NCBI RefSeq assembly: GCF_020382885.2
Contig: NC_058501.1
Location: 13,613,501-13,677,500 of the forward strand
Source of the DNA: Scatophagus argus
Taxonomy: Eukaryota > Chordata > Actinopteri > Scatophagidae
Direction of reading: 5' to 3'
Length of the DNA stretch: 64,000 bases
Position numbers and translations under genes: made by a program. The notes under the pieces were generated by a model that saw nothing but the letters and a program-made list of their open reading frames with translations, made no database searches and had not been told where the DNA came from. Positions 24,950 through 36,885 of the stretch are shown here, one piece after another (positions within the stretch are counted from its first letter, which is position 1; every line of letters begins with the position of its first letter).

Positions 24950-26759
24950 ATGGATTTTGATGAGCGCATTTCTGGCTCTAATATGTATTTACCGAACTGC
25001 ACTTACTACGTCTCCGGAGCGGACTTCTCGGGTCTCCCTCATTATTTAACCCAGAGCCAGTCCTCTTGCCCCATGACCTACCCCTACCAGTCCTCAGCCC
25101 TGCCACAGGTCCCGTCCGTCAGAGATGTGGCTTTCAGAGACTATGGGATTGATACCTCCAGTAAATGGCACCACAGCAGGGGGAGCCTATCGCACTGCTA
25201 CACCGAGGACTTGGTGCACAGGGACGGCTGGACGAGCCCGACCTCACGGGGGGGAGAGATCCTAGCGAAAGGAAGCTCCAGCGCCGGCCACTCGTGCTCC
25301 TCCAACCCGACGCCCGCCGCCTTCTATGGCAGCGTTGGCAGGAACGGCGTCCTGCCACAGGCTTTCGACCAGTTCTTCGACACCGCCTACGGGAGCCCGG
25401 AGAACAGCACAACGCCAACACAAGCACAAGCAACGGACGTGGACAAACACGCCGTCAGAACAAGCCCAGCTGCGGCTCATGTGGGCTCGGACACGGCGGA
25501 GGACTTCAGCCCCAAGTCGTCCTCCGGCCACAGCGAGGAGAAACAGAGCAAAAGCAACAGTGAGTAGTCCCGCTCGATGCAAGAAGGAGAGAAAATCTAA
25601 CGCGTTGCTCTTAAAGCTTTTTATATGCTGTTTTATAAGCACGCAAGGTTTATGGAGGGCCTGCCGATTTACCCTATAACAAAACTATGTTATAAACGGC
25701 AAGATCACGTGCTTGGGATTGAAATTGGCCGTGAAGACTTTGGCGTTAAGCTCGTCTTCCAAGATTTCAAACAAGATCTCCACTTGTTCTCCATATGTCT
25801 GCTTAAATATACCTGTAGCGTTAGCCTGTAAACTTCATTTATATGCCAAATGACTTGATGAAATACGATTGAAATAACACTCTCAACATTTTAAATGCAT
25901 CCTAAATGTCCAATATTTGTGCCCATGTGACCGTAGCTGATCTGTCATTATGTATTTCTTTTAACATGAACCTTTTTGCTTTTATAATCCGGTTTATTGA
26001 CTTAAGAGGGCTGCTCAGGCATTTTAATCTGATTTTAGAGCAGATTTAGGCTCCTTATTAAAAGATAAATATTTACAAATTCACTGGATTTGCCAGGATT
26101 TTATTCAACAGCTTCTTTCCAAGGAAAAGTGCCCGAATAACACTGAAAGAGCAGCTCTTTTCGCGCAGTGAAACCAAAAGCGGACAATACAAGCTTATCA
26201 GATGCATAATACTCATGGCTGTTTGGTTTAGGCCCTCGCACTCACCATTAAAAAGCAGTCAGTACGGGTTTACAGATTTCAGTAAGTTTTCACTACTTCC
26301 TGCACGCAATCCTTCGTGTCCAACATGTCCCACTATCAAGTCCAGTCTTTGTTTACAAATCTCGGTCCTGTAGGCCTGAGAGGAGGGAAACACTTGAACT
26401 CCAAAGCTCATGTTGGACCACCACCACTGCTGCTTCAGAAATGGACACATAATGGTTTCATGTTGTTGCAATGTGTGTATAATATCTTTCGCGGTGACCC
26501 TCGCCTTTTATTTATCCATCTTTCAGGTGGCCAGAGGACGCGCAAGAAGAGGTGTCCATACTCAAAGTATCAGATCAGGGAACTGGAGAGGGAGTTCTTT
26601 TTCAGCGTTTACATCAACAAAGAGAAGCGTCTGCAGCTCTCGCGGATGCTCAATCTGACAGATCGCCAGGTCAAAATCTGGTTTCAGAACAGGAGGATGA
26701 AAGAGAAGAAACTGAACAGGGACCGTTTACAGTACTACACCACAAACCCCCTGCTATAA
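24950..26759 (+). CDS. hoxa11b: hoxa11b, homeobox protein Hox-A11b (2 exons, 280 aa)
   Basis: A posterior Hox transcription factor for zeugopod/fin, axial and urogenital patterning. Exons 24950-25559 and 26527-26759; the donor falls inside AACA|GTGAGT, acceptor TTTCAG, phase 1, intron 967 bp. The start chosen is the family start MDFDER at 24950; an in-frame ATG at 24935 would add five residues (MQQQN). Conserved blocks: [45 protein letters not shown], and [19 protein letters not shown]. The homeodomain begins near residue 207 ([20 protein letters not shown]), then [33 protein letters not shown], and the tail [13 protein letters not shown] typical of group 11. The human polyalanine/glycine stretch is absent. 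ATTAAA at 26907-26912 may be the polyadenylation signal. Confidence 0.97.
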
Positions 26760-29700
26760 AAGCTGAACAAAGACTGTGACTGGCATGCGGACACGTAGAC
26801 CCCCTCCCATCTAGACGACACAAACTACATCTTATCTGGACAGGATGACGAGTTTTTAATGTGCCAGACTTCATAAAGAAATCTTCTATTTATACACTAT
26901 TTTGTCATTAAACACCGTTGGCTCTATTATTATTATTATTATTATCATTATTATTATTATTATTAGATAGGCCTGTTATTCTGGATGCCCGACCAATAAT
27001 TAACAATTTTCTAAAAAGTCACGTTATTGCGTGTATGCTGTGCTTATGCGGGAAAACAGATGTGTCTGAATTCCCGTTATATTAATTAAAAACACACACG
27101 GAGATCGTTGTACTGCATTTGAAAAAAAAAAAAACTTACTTACTTTTTTCCTTAAATTTTTTCTTTCGCCAAATTCACATCCACGCAACTTTTTTTTTTT
27201 TTTTGTGACATCAAACCACTGTTCGTGTTTCCTTCTCTCTCTTTTGACTCTATTGTATAAATACAGCTCCGGTGACTGAAAACTGTTTTGTGTGTTTGGA
27301 AACTTACTGTTATCCGACCTCTTCATCTACTGACACTAATGATCAGCTTTGTTAGAGAATGAATTGTATTCATATCTGATCCCAGTTCAGGTATTTCATG
27401 CATTTTAAGTCTGATTTCTCAGTGATATTTCAACATCTGTGCCTGACCCTCAGCACAAGCGGTCTGTTGAGCTCTTTGGCCGTAAAGTTGGATTATTCTC
27501 GAAAAGAGCGAAACCCCCAAATGAAACATAATCCCATATTTTGTCTTATATACCAGCACGTGGATCGTATGAGGTGCATGATATGTAGGTCTGATACTTT
27601 TGATTCCCTCATGGCTGGAAACGGGACCCGCTGCAGTTATTATTTGATATCCATTACAAAGGGTTCATTCATTACACGGGGCGAATCGGAAATGCTGATT
27701 TTTGACCTAACATGCTTGTTAGGCCTTAAACAATCTTGACACTTGTTTGAATGCATGTAGATGTACCTGACCGCCTCTATCTGTGTGACTGTGCTCTCAC
27801 CAGAACAGTTGTTGATTTTATCCTCTCCAGCCAGTGACTCTGCATTGGTCTAAATAAACAGGTGGACCGACGCCAGATTACTATATTTATACATCTAAAT
27901 CTAGATAGGCATTCATTTATTTTCCAAATATCCTGCATTTGTTTGATGCTAAGCAATCAGGCCATGAATTTACACCATTAAGATTTATGTCAACCTACAA
28001 AGGAAGGTATTAAGCCCGGGCACATAAAAAAGATGGGTTAAAAAAATTGGGCTAAGGTGGCTTTATATCCACCATCAGGCCCCTGAAAACAACTTGAATG
28101 GCCTGCCATAAGCTAATAAGGGCCCTGGTGCCTTCCTTATTCCGTGCATCCTGTGGCTCCCAGGAATTCCGCTTTGATTGCTGCACATCCTCCCAGTTGC
28201 TCCAGTAACTTGGCCATAAAACGCGGATTCGTCTGGAGCATTTGGAGAGTAGTGCAATAAAGCGTCTGAGACCAAGGTTATTAACTGTGACTAAGGGGCT
28301 GAAAAACAACGGCTGGGAGCATTGAAAGCTTGTCCTCGGACCTTTTCCGGCGTCATTTGTTTCAGCATCTTACCGTGGTAGGAATATTCTGCATTTGTGT
28401 TGCAGTGCAGGCCTGCCGGATTCGTCCACTGGGTGGCGCTCCTGAGATCAATGTCATTACCGTGAATTGAGATATACAAGAAGTTTGACTCAACGCTCAG
28501 CTGCTTTTAAAATATGTAACCGCCTCAGGATTTCATTTGTTAAGGTAGGCACAGAAATATCATCGTGTGCATTTTATGACTAAATGGGGTATTAATGTGA
28601 TACCAGGAAGTGGGACTAGTTCTTTCTAGTTTATTCCAAGGTTTCCATTTGAAAAAACACTAACACGCCGTTTCTCATTTAAGGCGCAGATGTTCTGACA
28701 AAATTATCTCAAGTAAACAGTACAAGAAAAGACAAGAATGTTTCTTTGAGCATCAGATTTAATGCATGTTCTCAGGTTGCCGTTTTAGGCCCTGAGTGAC
28801 TAATGCGCCCTGAGAAATACGATCACAAGGGCGTACGTTCCAAACAATTTGTGGCTCACTAACTTTTATAATCTCCATACAGTTTAAAACGTAAATTATA
28901 CTTCATTTTATAAATGCTGAATATAATTTATGTTCTTAAGTCGTTACCTAAGCGATGTAAACATGTGGAAACAAGAGTCTGGATTGTTTATTCTCTTTGA
29001 TATGAAGATGCAGCTTGTGTGTGTATCATGTGTGAGTGCTTGTGCGTGTGCGCTGGCCACAGACAGACACACACACAGAGACATTTTTGACACAAAGGAT
29101 TTTCATGAATTTTCCAACACGTCTTGAAAGAAAGTGAGTGAATGAATTAAAAAAAAAAAACAGGTTTTATGAGAATAATAATATAAGCTCACCCACAGCG
29201 CACACTGGAACATCACAGGGAATATCAAATAGGATTAATGATTATTATCATTCACTGAGGCTAGACTGCAGCAGGTTTGACGCCATCTAAAATGGCTGTA
29301 CATAAACTGTAGCTCTCATTTCTAGACTTTATGGCTCCAGACTTATAGGAAAATGGAGGTGGCCGATGTTGTATTTCAGGGTAAACCCACCTTTGGAGAC
29401 ATTTTAATGCTGACCTAAATCTGTAGGCCTGTGTTATAAACTCCCATCCACAGTGACGGTTTGAGGTAGCGTGGGTTGGTGTATTCGTGACTTTATTTCA
29501 CTTTATTTTAAATATTGTGGGGGCTCAGGCCAACGATTTTGTGTTTACTTCTCGTTCTGTTTTATATGATGAGAATCCAACTCATCCAACAATTTCCATG
29601 TTATTTTTTTTATTTACTTGAAGGTTGGACTCATGAGACGATCCACACCAGATTATTTGTCTTATTTGAAATTAAAACTAAATGTGTAGACTATCATTAA

Positions 29701-30889
29701 ACATTGACCCTCTTAAATTGTATATGTAAGCCTTGCTGCTATGCAAGTACATTTTATTTTTATTTTTTTCTGGCTAAATCACGGTTACTAGTTTTTTTGT
29801 ATTTTACGTCCAACTCAGATCCGTAGGCCTTTTGTCTGAAAAAAATGTCACGTAAAAGGACAAAGACTGTAATGAGAGAAATAGTGAAAATATTTCGTAT
29901 GCTTAAAAAACAAAACTAAAACCACTTTAAAGGGCGCACTGAGCATTTTGTCCGAAGGTATTAGGAGGGGCTGATTTAATAAGGTAATTTATTGTTATTA
30001 TTATTATTATTTAATGGGATTAAATGTTGTGTAGAGCTTGAAATAAGTCAGTAAAAGCAACGAGGAGCTCTTCCACATTCCCACTAGTTCTTCATGGAGA
30101 TAACAGCCACATTAACAAATTCTAATCCATCCAGCAGACGAACTGAACTTCTCACAGTCTTGCCAATAGGCTATTAGGTGACCCTCAAGAAAAATGTAGC
30201 TCCAGGGCAATGTTCAACTGTTTCATGTACTTCAGTGTGCCTGCGTGTCACCTCTAGAAACGCTCACCAGTGTCTTTGCAGTAAAAGGTGTCTGGACGCA
30301 ATCTTGGCATGCAACCAAAATATTCACAACACAACCAGATAGGCTGGAGGGCTGTGGAAGCAAGTAAGTGTGCACTGCAGCTTAACCAGCAGTGTGGTGA
30401 GATAAAACAGTGTGTTTCCTACGCTGCTTTTGGTCAGTCCAGGAGAATTTTTTAAAAAAATAGTCCAATAATATTAATCAGAGTAGCACAAGAAGGGTTG
30501 AGGGTCCCTCGGCCATGGAGTAACACGGGACCTTTTGGAGTTTTGATGCACCCCGTGCTTCTCAGAGGCACCTCTAGAACCCTTCATTTTTACAGTGCTG
30601 TAAAACTGGCCATAAAGCTATGCATTGTACATGATTGTTAGGGACAGCTTTCAACTACTGAGTTGTCAAATAAGGCTTGTTGTTAAATTTGCATAGGCAG
30701 CTCTGGGCTTGTAGGCGATGGTCGAGGCTTCACAATGTGAGATTCAAAGGAGATTTAAAGATTTTACCTAAAAACCTTCTGATGCACCACTTTTCCCCCC
30801 ACAGTTTTCTCTTTACTTAGCCTAAAACAAAATATACGACACAGTGGAGCTGCCCGGCAGGACTGGGAGGAGTCTGCAGTCGCCTGGTG
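26760..30889. other. hoxa11b 3'UTR and intergenic region hoxa11b-hoxa10b
   Basis: After the hoxa11b stop there is an (ATT)n tract at 26925-26966 and then about 3.9 kb without a coding exon. A block near 28050-28450 is free of simple repeats and rich in AbdB/caudal-like CCATAAA and AATAAA motifs, so it is a candidate conserved element (see findings). No transposable element was recognised. Confidence 0.65.
26925..26966. repeat. (ATT)n simple repeat
   Basis: About 14 ATT units with one ATC interruption, in or just after the hoxa11b 3'UTR. Confidence 0.95.
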
Positions 30890-30960
30890 TTTTAATTGGC
30901 TGCAGGCTACAGTGAGAAGCGTGAGTATCAGTAATTATTCAGCAATGTTTTGCACAAGAA
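30885..30960 (+). promoter_or_regulatory. hoxa10b: hoxa10b 5' leader with inverted CCAAT and overlapping uORF start
   Basis: An inverted CCAAT (ATTGG, 30895-30899) in TTTTAATTGGCTGCAGG lies 62 bp before the start. An ATG at 30945-30947, out of frame with hoxa10b, opens a 52-residue frame that ends at 31103 inside the hoxa10b coding region. Whether the upstream ATG is in the mRNA depends on the unknown start site. Confidence 0.4.
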
Positions 30961-32890
30961 ATGTCAGCCAGAAAGGGCTATCTTCATCTTCCGTCAAATT
31001 ATACCCCAACGATGACATGCCCCAACAACCAAGCTGGAAATTCGTTTTTCGTCGACTCCTTAATCAACGTGAGAACCGACGGTGGTTCATATTACCAAAG
31101 TAACGGGGTGTATTTGCCACCGGCGTCGGAATATTCATATGGACTCTCCGGCAGCTCGTGTTTCCCGGGGATCGCTAAGCGCAGCGAGCCAAGCACCCAA
31201 AGCGTGGTCCCTTCTCCTGCTCCGTATGTTCAAGGGATGGAGACATGGCTGGAAACGTCGAGATCCTGCCGGGTGGATCAGCCCAGCGGCCCGCATTTGC
31301 CTCAGTGTTCATTCTCACCGAGTGTAAAAGAGGAGAGCGCATATTGCCTCTATGAGTCTGACAAATGTCCTAAAGGAGCAACAGTAGATGACATTTCCTA
31401 CTCGACCGCATCCTGCCCGGTCACCGGTAGCACCTTGCCAGTCCCGGGCTACTTCCGCCTGTCTCAGACATACACGTCCTCCAGGCTTTACCACGACGTC
31501 CAGCCAAACACGAATCACTTTACCCTGCAACGTCCTGCCCGCTTGGACAGCCAGCCCTCCCAGCCCCAGGCTGCCTCTGCTGAGCCGGAGCGTAGGGAGA
31601 GCCACGAGGAGGCGCCTGTCCCTGCGTCCTGCGCCCCGGCCGGAGAGGAGGACAGCCGGCTCTCCTCGGAAAGCTCATCCTCCCCTGAGCCCGCTGAGAC
31701 ATGCAGTGCGGAATGTCCAGAAAAGCCCGTCAAAGGTGAAGAATAGACGCACACTGTAGAGAGACGTGGCAGAAAATAGCAGACGGCATAAAGGACATGC
31801 GCATATATTTTTAAGCTTCCCTTTGTCTTCTTTATACCACTGTCCTCTGCACGAGTGCGAACGCTAGTCTCCTATTAGAGAATTAATATTTAGGTGGACA
31901 TTCAGCCACGCACAGGTGCGCTTTTATCGCGTATTTTGCGGTTTATCCGGCATGCGACGAAATTGAACGTGACTTAACCAATCAGAGCCGAGGATCAGAG
32001 CTATTGTGCATTGTTATCTGCTTTTTATTTACACATAGGTTGCTGGTTGCTGTGTATGTGCTATTACAATGCAATTCCAAAATTTATTTTCACAGGCAAC
32101 CATATTACTCTTGCATTTTAAATATTAAGAGGGTTTCATTATTATTAACAGAGCCAGTCCGGTCTAATCCAGGCCTTGCTATAATTTCCCCAGACTGAGC
32201 AGAGTTTGTTTTATGTCTTAATAAACGTGCAGTTGGCTACAGGCTGCTATGGTTATGGCTGCTTAAAGGGCTAAATAGCAGCTTCTGCTAAAGTGCTGAA
32301 TTGCTGAACAGCTATATGGCACGTCCACATGGATCTGCGGTTCTGCGTAAAATAAGAATTGGACAAAAGCTCAAAATTTATGCAATTCTCAGTTATTCAT
32401 GCTTCGTGGTTGTGTAGAAGGTGTCAGTTCATATCGTAGAATTTATATACCAAATCTTATCCTCAGTAGTTTAGCAGAATAAAAATCTCAGTTTTATGGA
32501 TTGGACATGTCTGGTTTTGTTTCATTGTGATTTTAAATTTTGTTCGCCCATTATTTCCCCAGGTTGGATTGTTTTTGTCCCACCTGTTGCCTAATGCCCT
32601 GTCTCATTTTCATAGGAGATGGCAAAACGGAAAGTACGGCTAACTGGCTCACAGCAAAGAGTGGCCGAAAGAAGCGCTGCCCCTACACCAAGCACCAGAC
32701 TCTGGAGCTGGAGAAGGAGTTTCTCTTCAACATGTACTTGACAAGGGAGCGTCGTCTGGAGATCAGCCGCAGTGTGCACCTCACTGACAGGCAAGTCAAA
32801 ATCTGGTTCCAAAACAGGAGGATGAAACTGAAAAAAATGAGCCGGGAGAATAGGATTCGAGAGCTCTCCAGCAACTTCAGTTTCTCATGA
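30961..32890 (+). CDS. hoxa10b: hoxa10b, homeobox protein Hox-A10b (2 exons, 349 aa)
   Basis: A posterior Hox transcription factor that helps specify trunk/lumbar identity and fin development. Exons 30961-31735 and 32616-32890; donor GTGAAG, acceptor CATAG, phase 1, intron 880 bp. The N-terminus [14 protein letters not shown] matches HOXA10. Conserved blocks: [56 protein letters not shown], and [11 protein letters not shown]. The tryptophan motif [12 protein letters not shown] (Pbx contact) precedes the homeodomain at about residues 275-334 ([20 protein letters not shown], then [11 protein letters not shown] and [12 protein letters not shown]). The C-terminus is [12 protein letters not shown]. 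It is shorter than human HOXA10 (about 410 aa) because the glycine/proline runs are missing. AATAAA is at 33349-33354. A C-rich tract begins about 58 bp after the stop. Confidence 0.97.
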
Positions 32891-32947
32891 GACTGTCTGC
32901 GTCTTTAGCGCCCTCCTCCATCTATGGCAAGGGCGCCTGTGCAGAGT

Positions 32948-33001
32948 CCCCCCCCCCCCCCACCCTCCCCACCCCACCCCCACCCGTCCACCCACCCACC
33001 C
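32948..33001. repeat. hoxa10b: C-rich tract in hoxa10b 3'UTR
   Basis: A run of about 14 C followed by CACCC/CCCAC units through about 33001, in the hoxa10b 3'UTR. Confidence 0.9.
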
Positions 33002-33359
33002 AACTGTGAGAATGTCCATGGAAAATAGGACCCTACTGCTAACTTATTGATTGTTGTTCTTTCTTATTTTCACGTCAGTTTTATTTTTGTCGTGGATGTG
33101 TATTTATAAATGGCTTCCATTCATTTGTAACGTTGATCCACTGTGTTTTAAAATGTTCAGAATGTGACCACAATGTTTCAGAGCTTCAGGCTTGTACATA
33201 TTGTATATTCAACCTGAGTGAACCATTGGAATTTGCATGCTGGACTTACCCTTGGGATACTTGTGTTACAGTTACATGTAGGCCTTTATGTGACCGCTGA
33301 AGAACCCAAGAGGTCTGATGAATATTTGCACATTTTGCTGGTCAAATTAATAAAACCAT

Positions 33360-33968
33360 CCCTGCAACGGCAGACTTCTTATTTCATTCAGAAAGACGGA
33401 TTAGGAGCAGCTGCGCAGTGGTGAACTCTGTAAGCTGGCACAGGTACACTGCATGGTGGTTAATGCCTTTGTGTTTTGGACAAGGTCCGCTTTGCGCTCA
33501 CTAAATATTATTTCAGTAGTGAAGGATGATGTTTTTCATAGTTTAGGCCTGTAAAAGCTGGATGGCGGATGTACACAGTTCGTTGCTTCTTTTTGTCCCG
33601 TACAGACACCAGACTTTTACAAATGTTAGCAAATACAACTGTAAACCGCAGAATGAGTGCAGAGGCAGTCAGTTTTTATTGTTATTATTATAAATTTATT
33701 CTAAATAATGAATGAGTTGCTTCTTGTTGCAAAACCGAGAACAAACACTAAATACTTTTTTAATAGAGAAATACTGAATTTAAAACAGTTTCAGGTTGTT
33801 GCGGTTTGGTCGCATATTTCGGATCAGGAGTAAAATCTGAGCATTTTCTTTTACGCCTTTACGGATTTCTAAAATGGTAACATGTAGGCCTGTTATACCG
33901 AAAAACTGCATATCTTCCACCCCATGAAACAGCTAAAAGCACATTATAACAGATATTCCTGAAGAGGA
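33360..33968. other. hoxa10b-mir-196 spacer
   Basis: AT-rich sequence between the hoxa10b polyadenylation signal and the mir-196 hairpin. No feature was recognised. Confidence 0.6.
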
Positions 33969-33969
33969 G

Positions 33970-34065
33970 AGCGGGCTGTTGAGTGGTTTAGGTAGTCTCA
34001 TGTTGTTGGGCTATAATATTCCTCCCACAACACGAAACTGCCTTGATTACCTCAGTAAAACTCGT
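33970..34065 (+). ncRNA. mir196: mir-196 precursor hairpin (mature 5p arm 33989-34010)
   Basis: The 22-nt mature sequence starts TAGGTAGT, carries C at position 9 where known family members that I recall have T, and ends TGTTGTTGGG. The 3' arm CACGAAACTGCC pairs with it across a short AT-rich loop (CTATAATATT), and flanks TGAG (33980-33983) and CTCA extend the stem. The location between hox10 and hox9 is the canonical place of mir-196 in vertebrate HoxA and HoxC clusters, and the strand matches the Hox genes. miR-196 represses Hox mRNAs, mostly groups 7-9. The seed (positions 2-8) is unchanged, so targeting should be conserved. The precursor ends given are approximate. Confidence 0.93.
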
Positions 34066-35200
34066 CGCATCATGAAAAGTGAATCACTATTAATTAATTA
34101 TCGAATTTATTAATTTGGCGCAAAGTGCTTCAAATGCATAACATTTATTATTCCAAAAAGTGCAATAAAGTGTTTTATTGTTGTGCGTAAAAGGCACTCT
34201 CCATATCATTTTTTCCTGTTCTTTCTGAGTTTGTTTGTTTGTTTTCCTTTTTGCTTTGCTTCCATAATGCAACTAAATTCCGTTAGGCATCTGGACATGG
34301 TTTCATTTAGTACTGCAGTGTTTTCACCACTTCTGTAATTTAAGACCATCTCTGCGAAGGATTTTAAGCGTCTCTGTGTGATCTAAACAGCAGGAAGTGA
34401 AGATACAGGCGGGGAGAATGAAAGGATTAAGGCTTGTATGCGCCCAGTAGAGGAGGAAAGGACAGACAAGGCCTCGGTTATGATCATTGCAGTCTGCCAG
34501 TTGCCTCGCCGTAGGAAATGCCGGATGCGTCTGCTTGCACCAGAGAAAGGACACAAAGGCTAAGCTTTATTGGTGATATTTAGCTTAGACAGCCAGGTTG
34601 TAACCTTAAGAAAAACAACCCAATTGCCCGTGATAAAAAGGACTGTTATATAGCACCCAAATAACCTCACCCCACTTTCCGTTTTAAAATTGCCTTCAGA
34701 GTAGACCCACAGCCCTGCAGACACAGCAGCGTGCATCTTGGAAGCTGTCCCTTAATTTGTTTTGATTTCGTAACCTCCAGTGATGCTTTAAATACATCTC
34801 TGCTTGTTTTATCTCATTCGAGAAGTCCTGGAAATGGTTTATCTACCAGCTCATAACGAGAAACAGAAGTCCTTTTCCCTTTTCTTTATAGGTGGGGGTC
34901 GTTAAATTATTGTAAGTCTTTTATTTGGGAAAATAAATCTTTCTATTAGGTTTTTATGAATATGAATTTAGCGAAGAGCTTGTTTGGTGATTTCCAAATG
35001 GAGGCTTTAAAGGAATTCTCCCCTTTGCTCCCCTCTATCACAGCTATGTTAGATTACACCATCAGAGGATCTCTTGGCAAAAAATCATAACGTTTATTGC
35101 TAATAAAACGTAATATTTCCCAATAAATGCGTGGGGATTTGCTATTAAAATATGGTGGGGAAAATGGTGGCCATTTACTTGAGCAGCAGGCTGATTTATT
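34066..35200. other. mir-196-hoxa9b intergenic region
   Basis: No coding exon or mobile element was recognised. A stretch around 34330-34560 is free of simple repeats. The upstream part probably contains hoxa9b regulatory DNA, but no element can be defined. Confidence 0.55.
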
Positions 35201-35204
35201 ATTT

Positions 35205-35389
35205 ATTGTTCTGTCCCACGGTCACGTGTTTGGGGCGCCCTATCCAGGCTTGGGCAAGGTTCAACTTGCTGGACGCATTGAGCTCTTAGCGGGTGCAGGA
35301 AAGCAGCACATTACATGCAATGAATCTGTTTTTTCTAACCACAGCAGGACTCTAACGCGAGAATATTTTTTTCCTTTTGCATTTTTGCA
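35205..35389 (+). promoter_or_regulatory. hoxa9b: hoxa9b proximal promoter region (candidate)
   Basis: TTTATTGTTCTGTCCCACGG followed at once by TCACGTG (E-box CACGTG at 35223-35228) lies about 165 bp upstream of the hoxa9b start. The combination resembles the proximal upstream region of other hox9 genes as I remember it. No TATA box is evident. Confidence 0.4.
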
Positions 35390-36580
35390 ATGTCGACGTT
35401 GGGGACGAGTTATTATGTAGAAACGCCTGTTCTTTCCGAGCAGGAAGATATGGCACCGAGGTACTCATCAGCTGCAGGGGTGGAGCAGGCGATGCTCACC
35501 GAATATGGCGGACACGAGTCTTGCCCTTTGCAGGCGAAATCTTCTATTTTTGGTGGATCTTGGAGTCCCATCTCTGCCCACCCTTCAAACACAGCCGCTC
35601 CGACCTATATACATCACCATTACACGAGCGGGGACAGCGATGGCATGTTTACGCGCTCCTGGGCGTTGGATCCGGTCTCCGCGTCCCTGTGTTTGACTGG
35701 ATTACCATCGACAGCCATGCATTATGAGATAAAACCCGAGCCTTTGATTGGGAGCGCCGAATGTACAACTTTGGAGACGCACACACCTCTTCTGTCTGAC
35801 ACAGGAAACGACACGTCCCTTGCAGAGATTCCCTGCGAAACCACATCCACGTCTAAAGCCACTGAAGAGAGCCCGTCAGCGGAGGAAATGAGGGAGGCAG
35901 ACGCAAGTAAGCGACGCAGTGTTTTCATTTTATTCTGCTCACTTTGTGGACTCATTGAGGTGAATGGAAAATTGCATTAATGGCTTGAGGGTGGGAAGGA
36001 ATTATTTTAGGATGACGTAGGCTTGGTTTAGCACAAGAATGGCAAGATTTAAAGGATGTAACGATTTTTGTAACACATATTGTTTAGAGTCAAAGAGGCA
36101 TAGCTCGGCGACATGTTCTGTGAAAATATTCTCCAACGTGACTGACACACTTCACACACACACAACATTTACAAAGGAATGTGTTGTGGAATTTGCTATC
36201 CTCAGTCCTCAAAACAAACCAAAAATAATTTCCTCTTGCCAGGAGTAGCATGTTCTCCTCAACCTGCAAAGCCAATAGCACAGTCTTGTTTGTGAATCCT
36301 TTTCTGAGAGCATTAACTCTCCTGTTCCCACCCGTTTCCAGATAACCCATCATCCAACTGGCTTCACGCAAAGCCCACCAGAAAAAAGCGTTGTCCGTAC
36401 ACAAAGCATCAAATCCTCGAACTGGAAAAGGAGTTTCTATTTAACATGTACCTCCCCCGGGATCGTAGATACGAAATTGCGAGACTGCTGAGTTTGACCG
36501 AGAGACAGGTGAAAATCTGGTTTCAGAACCGCAGGATGAAGATGAAGAAAGAAAACAAAGACCGGCGGAGAGACAGTTAA
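35390..36580 (+). CDS. hoxa9b: hoxa9b, homeobox protein Hox-A9b (2 exons, 251 aa)
   Basis: A posterior Hox transcription factor (axial, paired-fin and haematopoietic roles in the family). Exons 35390-35906 and 36342-36580; the donor splits GCAA|GTAAGC, acceptor TTTCCAG, phase 1, intron 435 bp. Conserved blocks: [58 protein letters not shown], and [12 protein letters not shown]. Exon 2 opens [19 protein letters not shown], with the Pbx-contact tryptophan near residue 179. The homeodomain at about 184-243 contains [35 protein letters not shown], and [11 protein letters not shown]. The last residues are [15 protein letters not shown] is at 37013-37018. The 3'UTR has two miR-196 seed matches (36866, 36886). 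Confidence 0.96.
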
Positions 36581-36865
36581 CTTGTTTTGGACTGATGGTG
36601 GATTAGAGTCTGAGGGGGGGAGGAAGTGGGGGAGGTAGAGGGGAGGTGGGTGGGTGTGGGTTCTGTCCTTAATATTTCTGGCCTGTTACACATGTTGTTG
36701 TAAAATTTGTGTCGTTAAAATGATGCCCGGTGTTTTTCTGTTTTTCTCTGTTATCCAGTGTTTGATATTCGTCAGAGGACAAAGTGTCTCGTCAGAGTTT
36801 AGATGTGTTGTATTTTGCGCACAGAAATAGTTACGATCGTTTGTTCTTGCATGACTTGATCCTTG

Positions 36866-36872
36866 ACTACCT
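36866..36872 (+). promoter_or_regulatory. hoxa9b: miR-196 seed match 1 in hoxa9b 3'UTR
   Basis: ACTACCT is the complement of miR-196 nucleotides 2-8 (7mer-m8 type). It lies 286 bp after the stop and before the polyadenylation signal. HOXA9 is a reported miR-196 target in mammals. Confidence 0.5.
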
Positions 36873-36885
36873 GAATGTCTTTCAG

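Noticed and set aside
25134-25642. Long frames on both strands over hoxa11b exon 1
   Set aside because: Shadow frames of the GC-rich hoxa11b coding sequence; arginine- and alanine-rich composition is typical of antisense or shifted reading.
31315-31759. Open frames on both strands over hoxa10b exon 1
   Set aside because: Shadows of the hoxa10b coding exon, with no independent homology.
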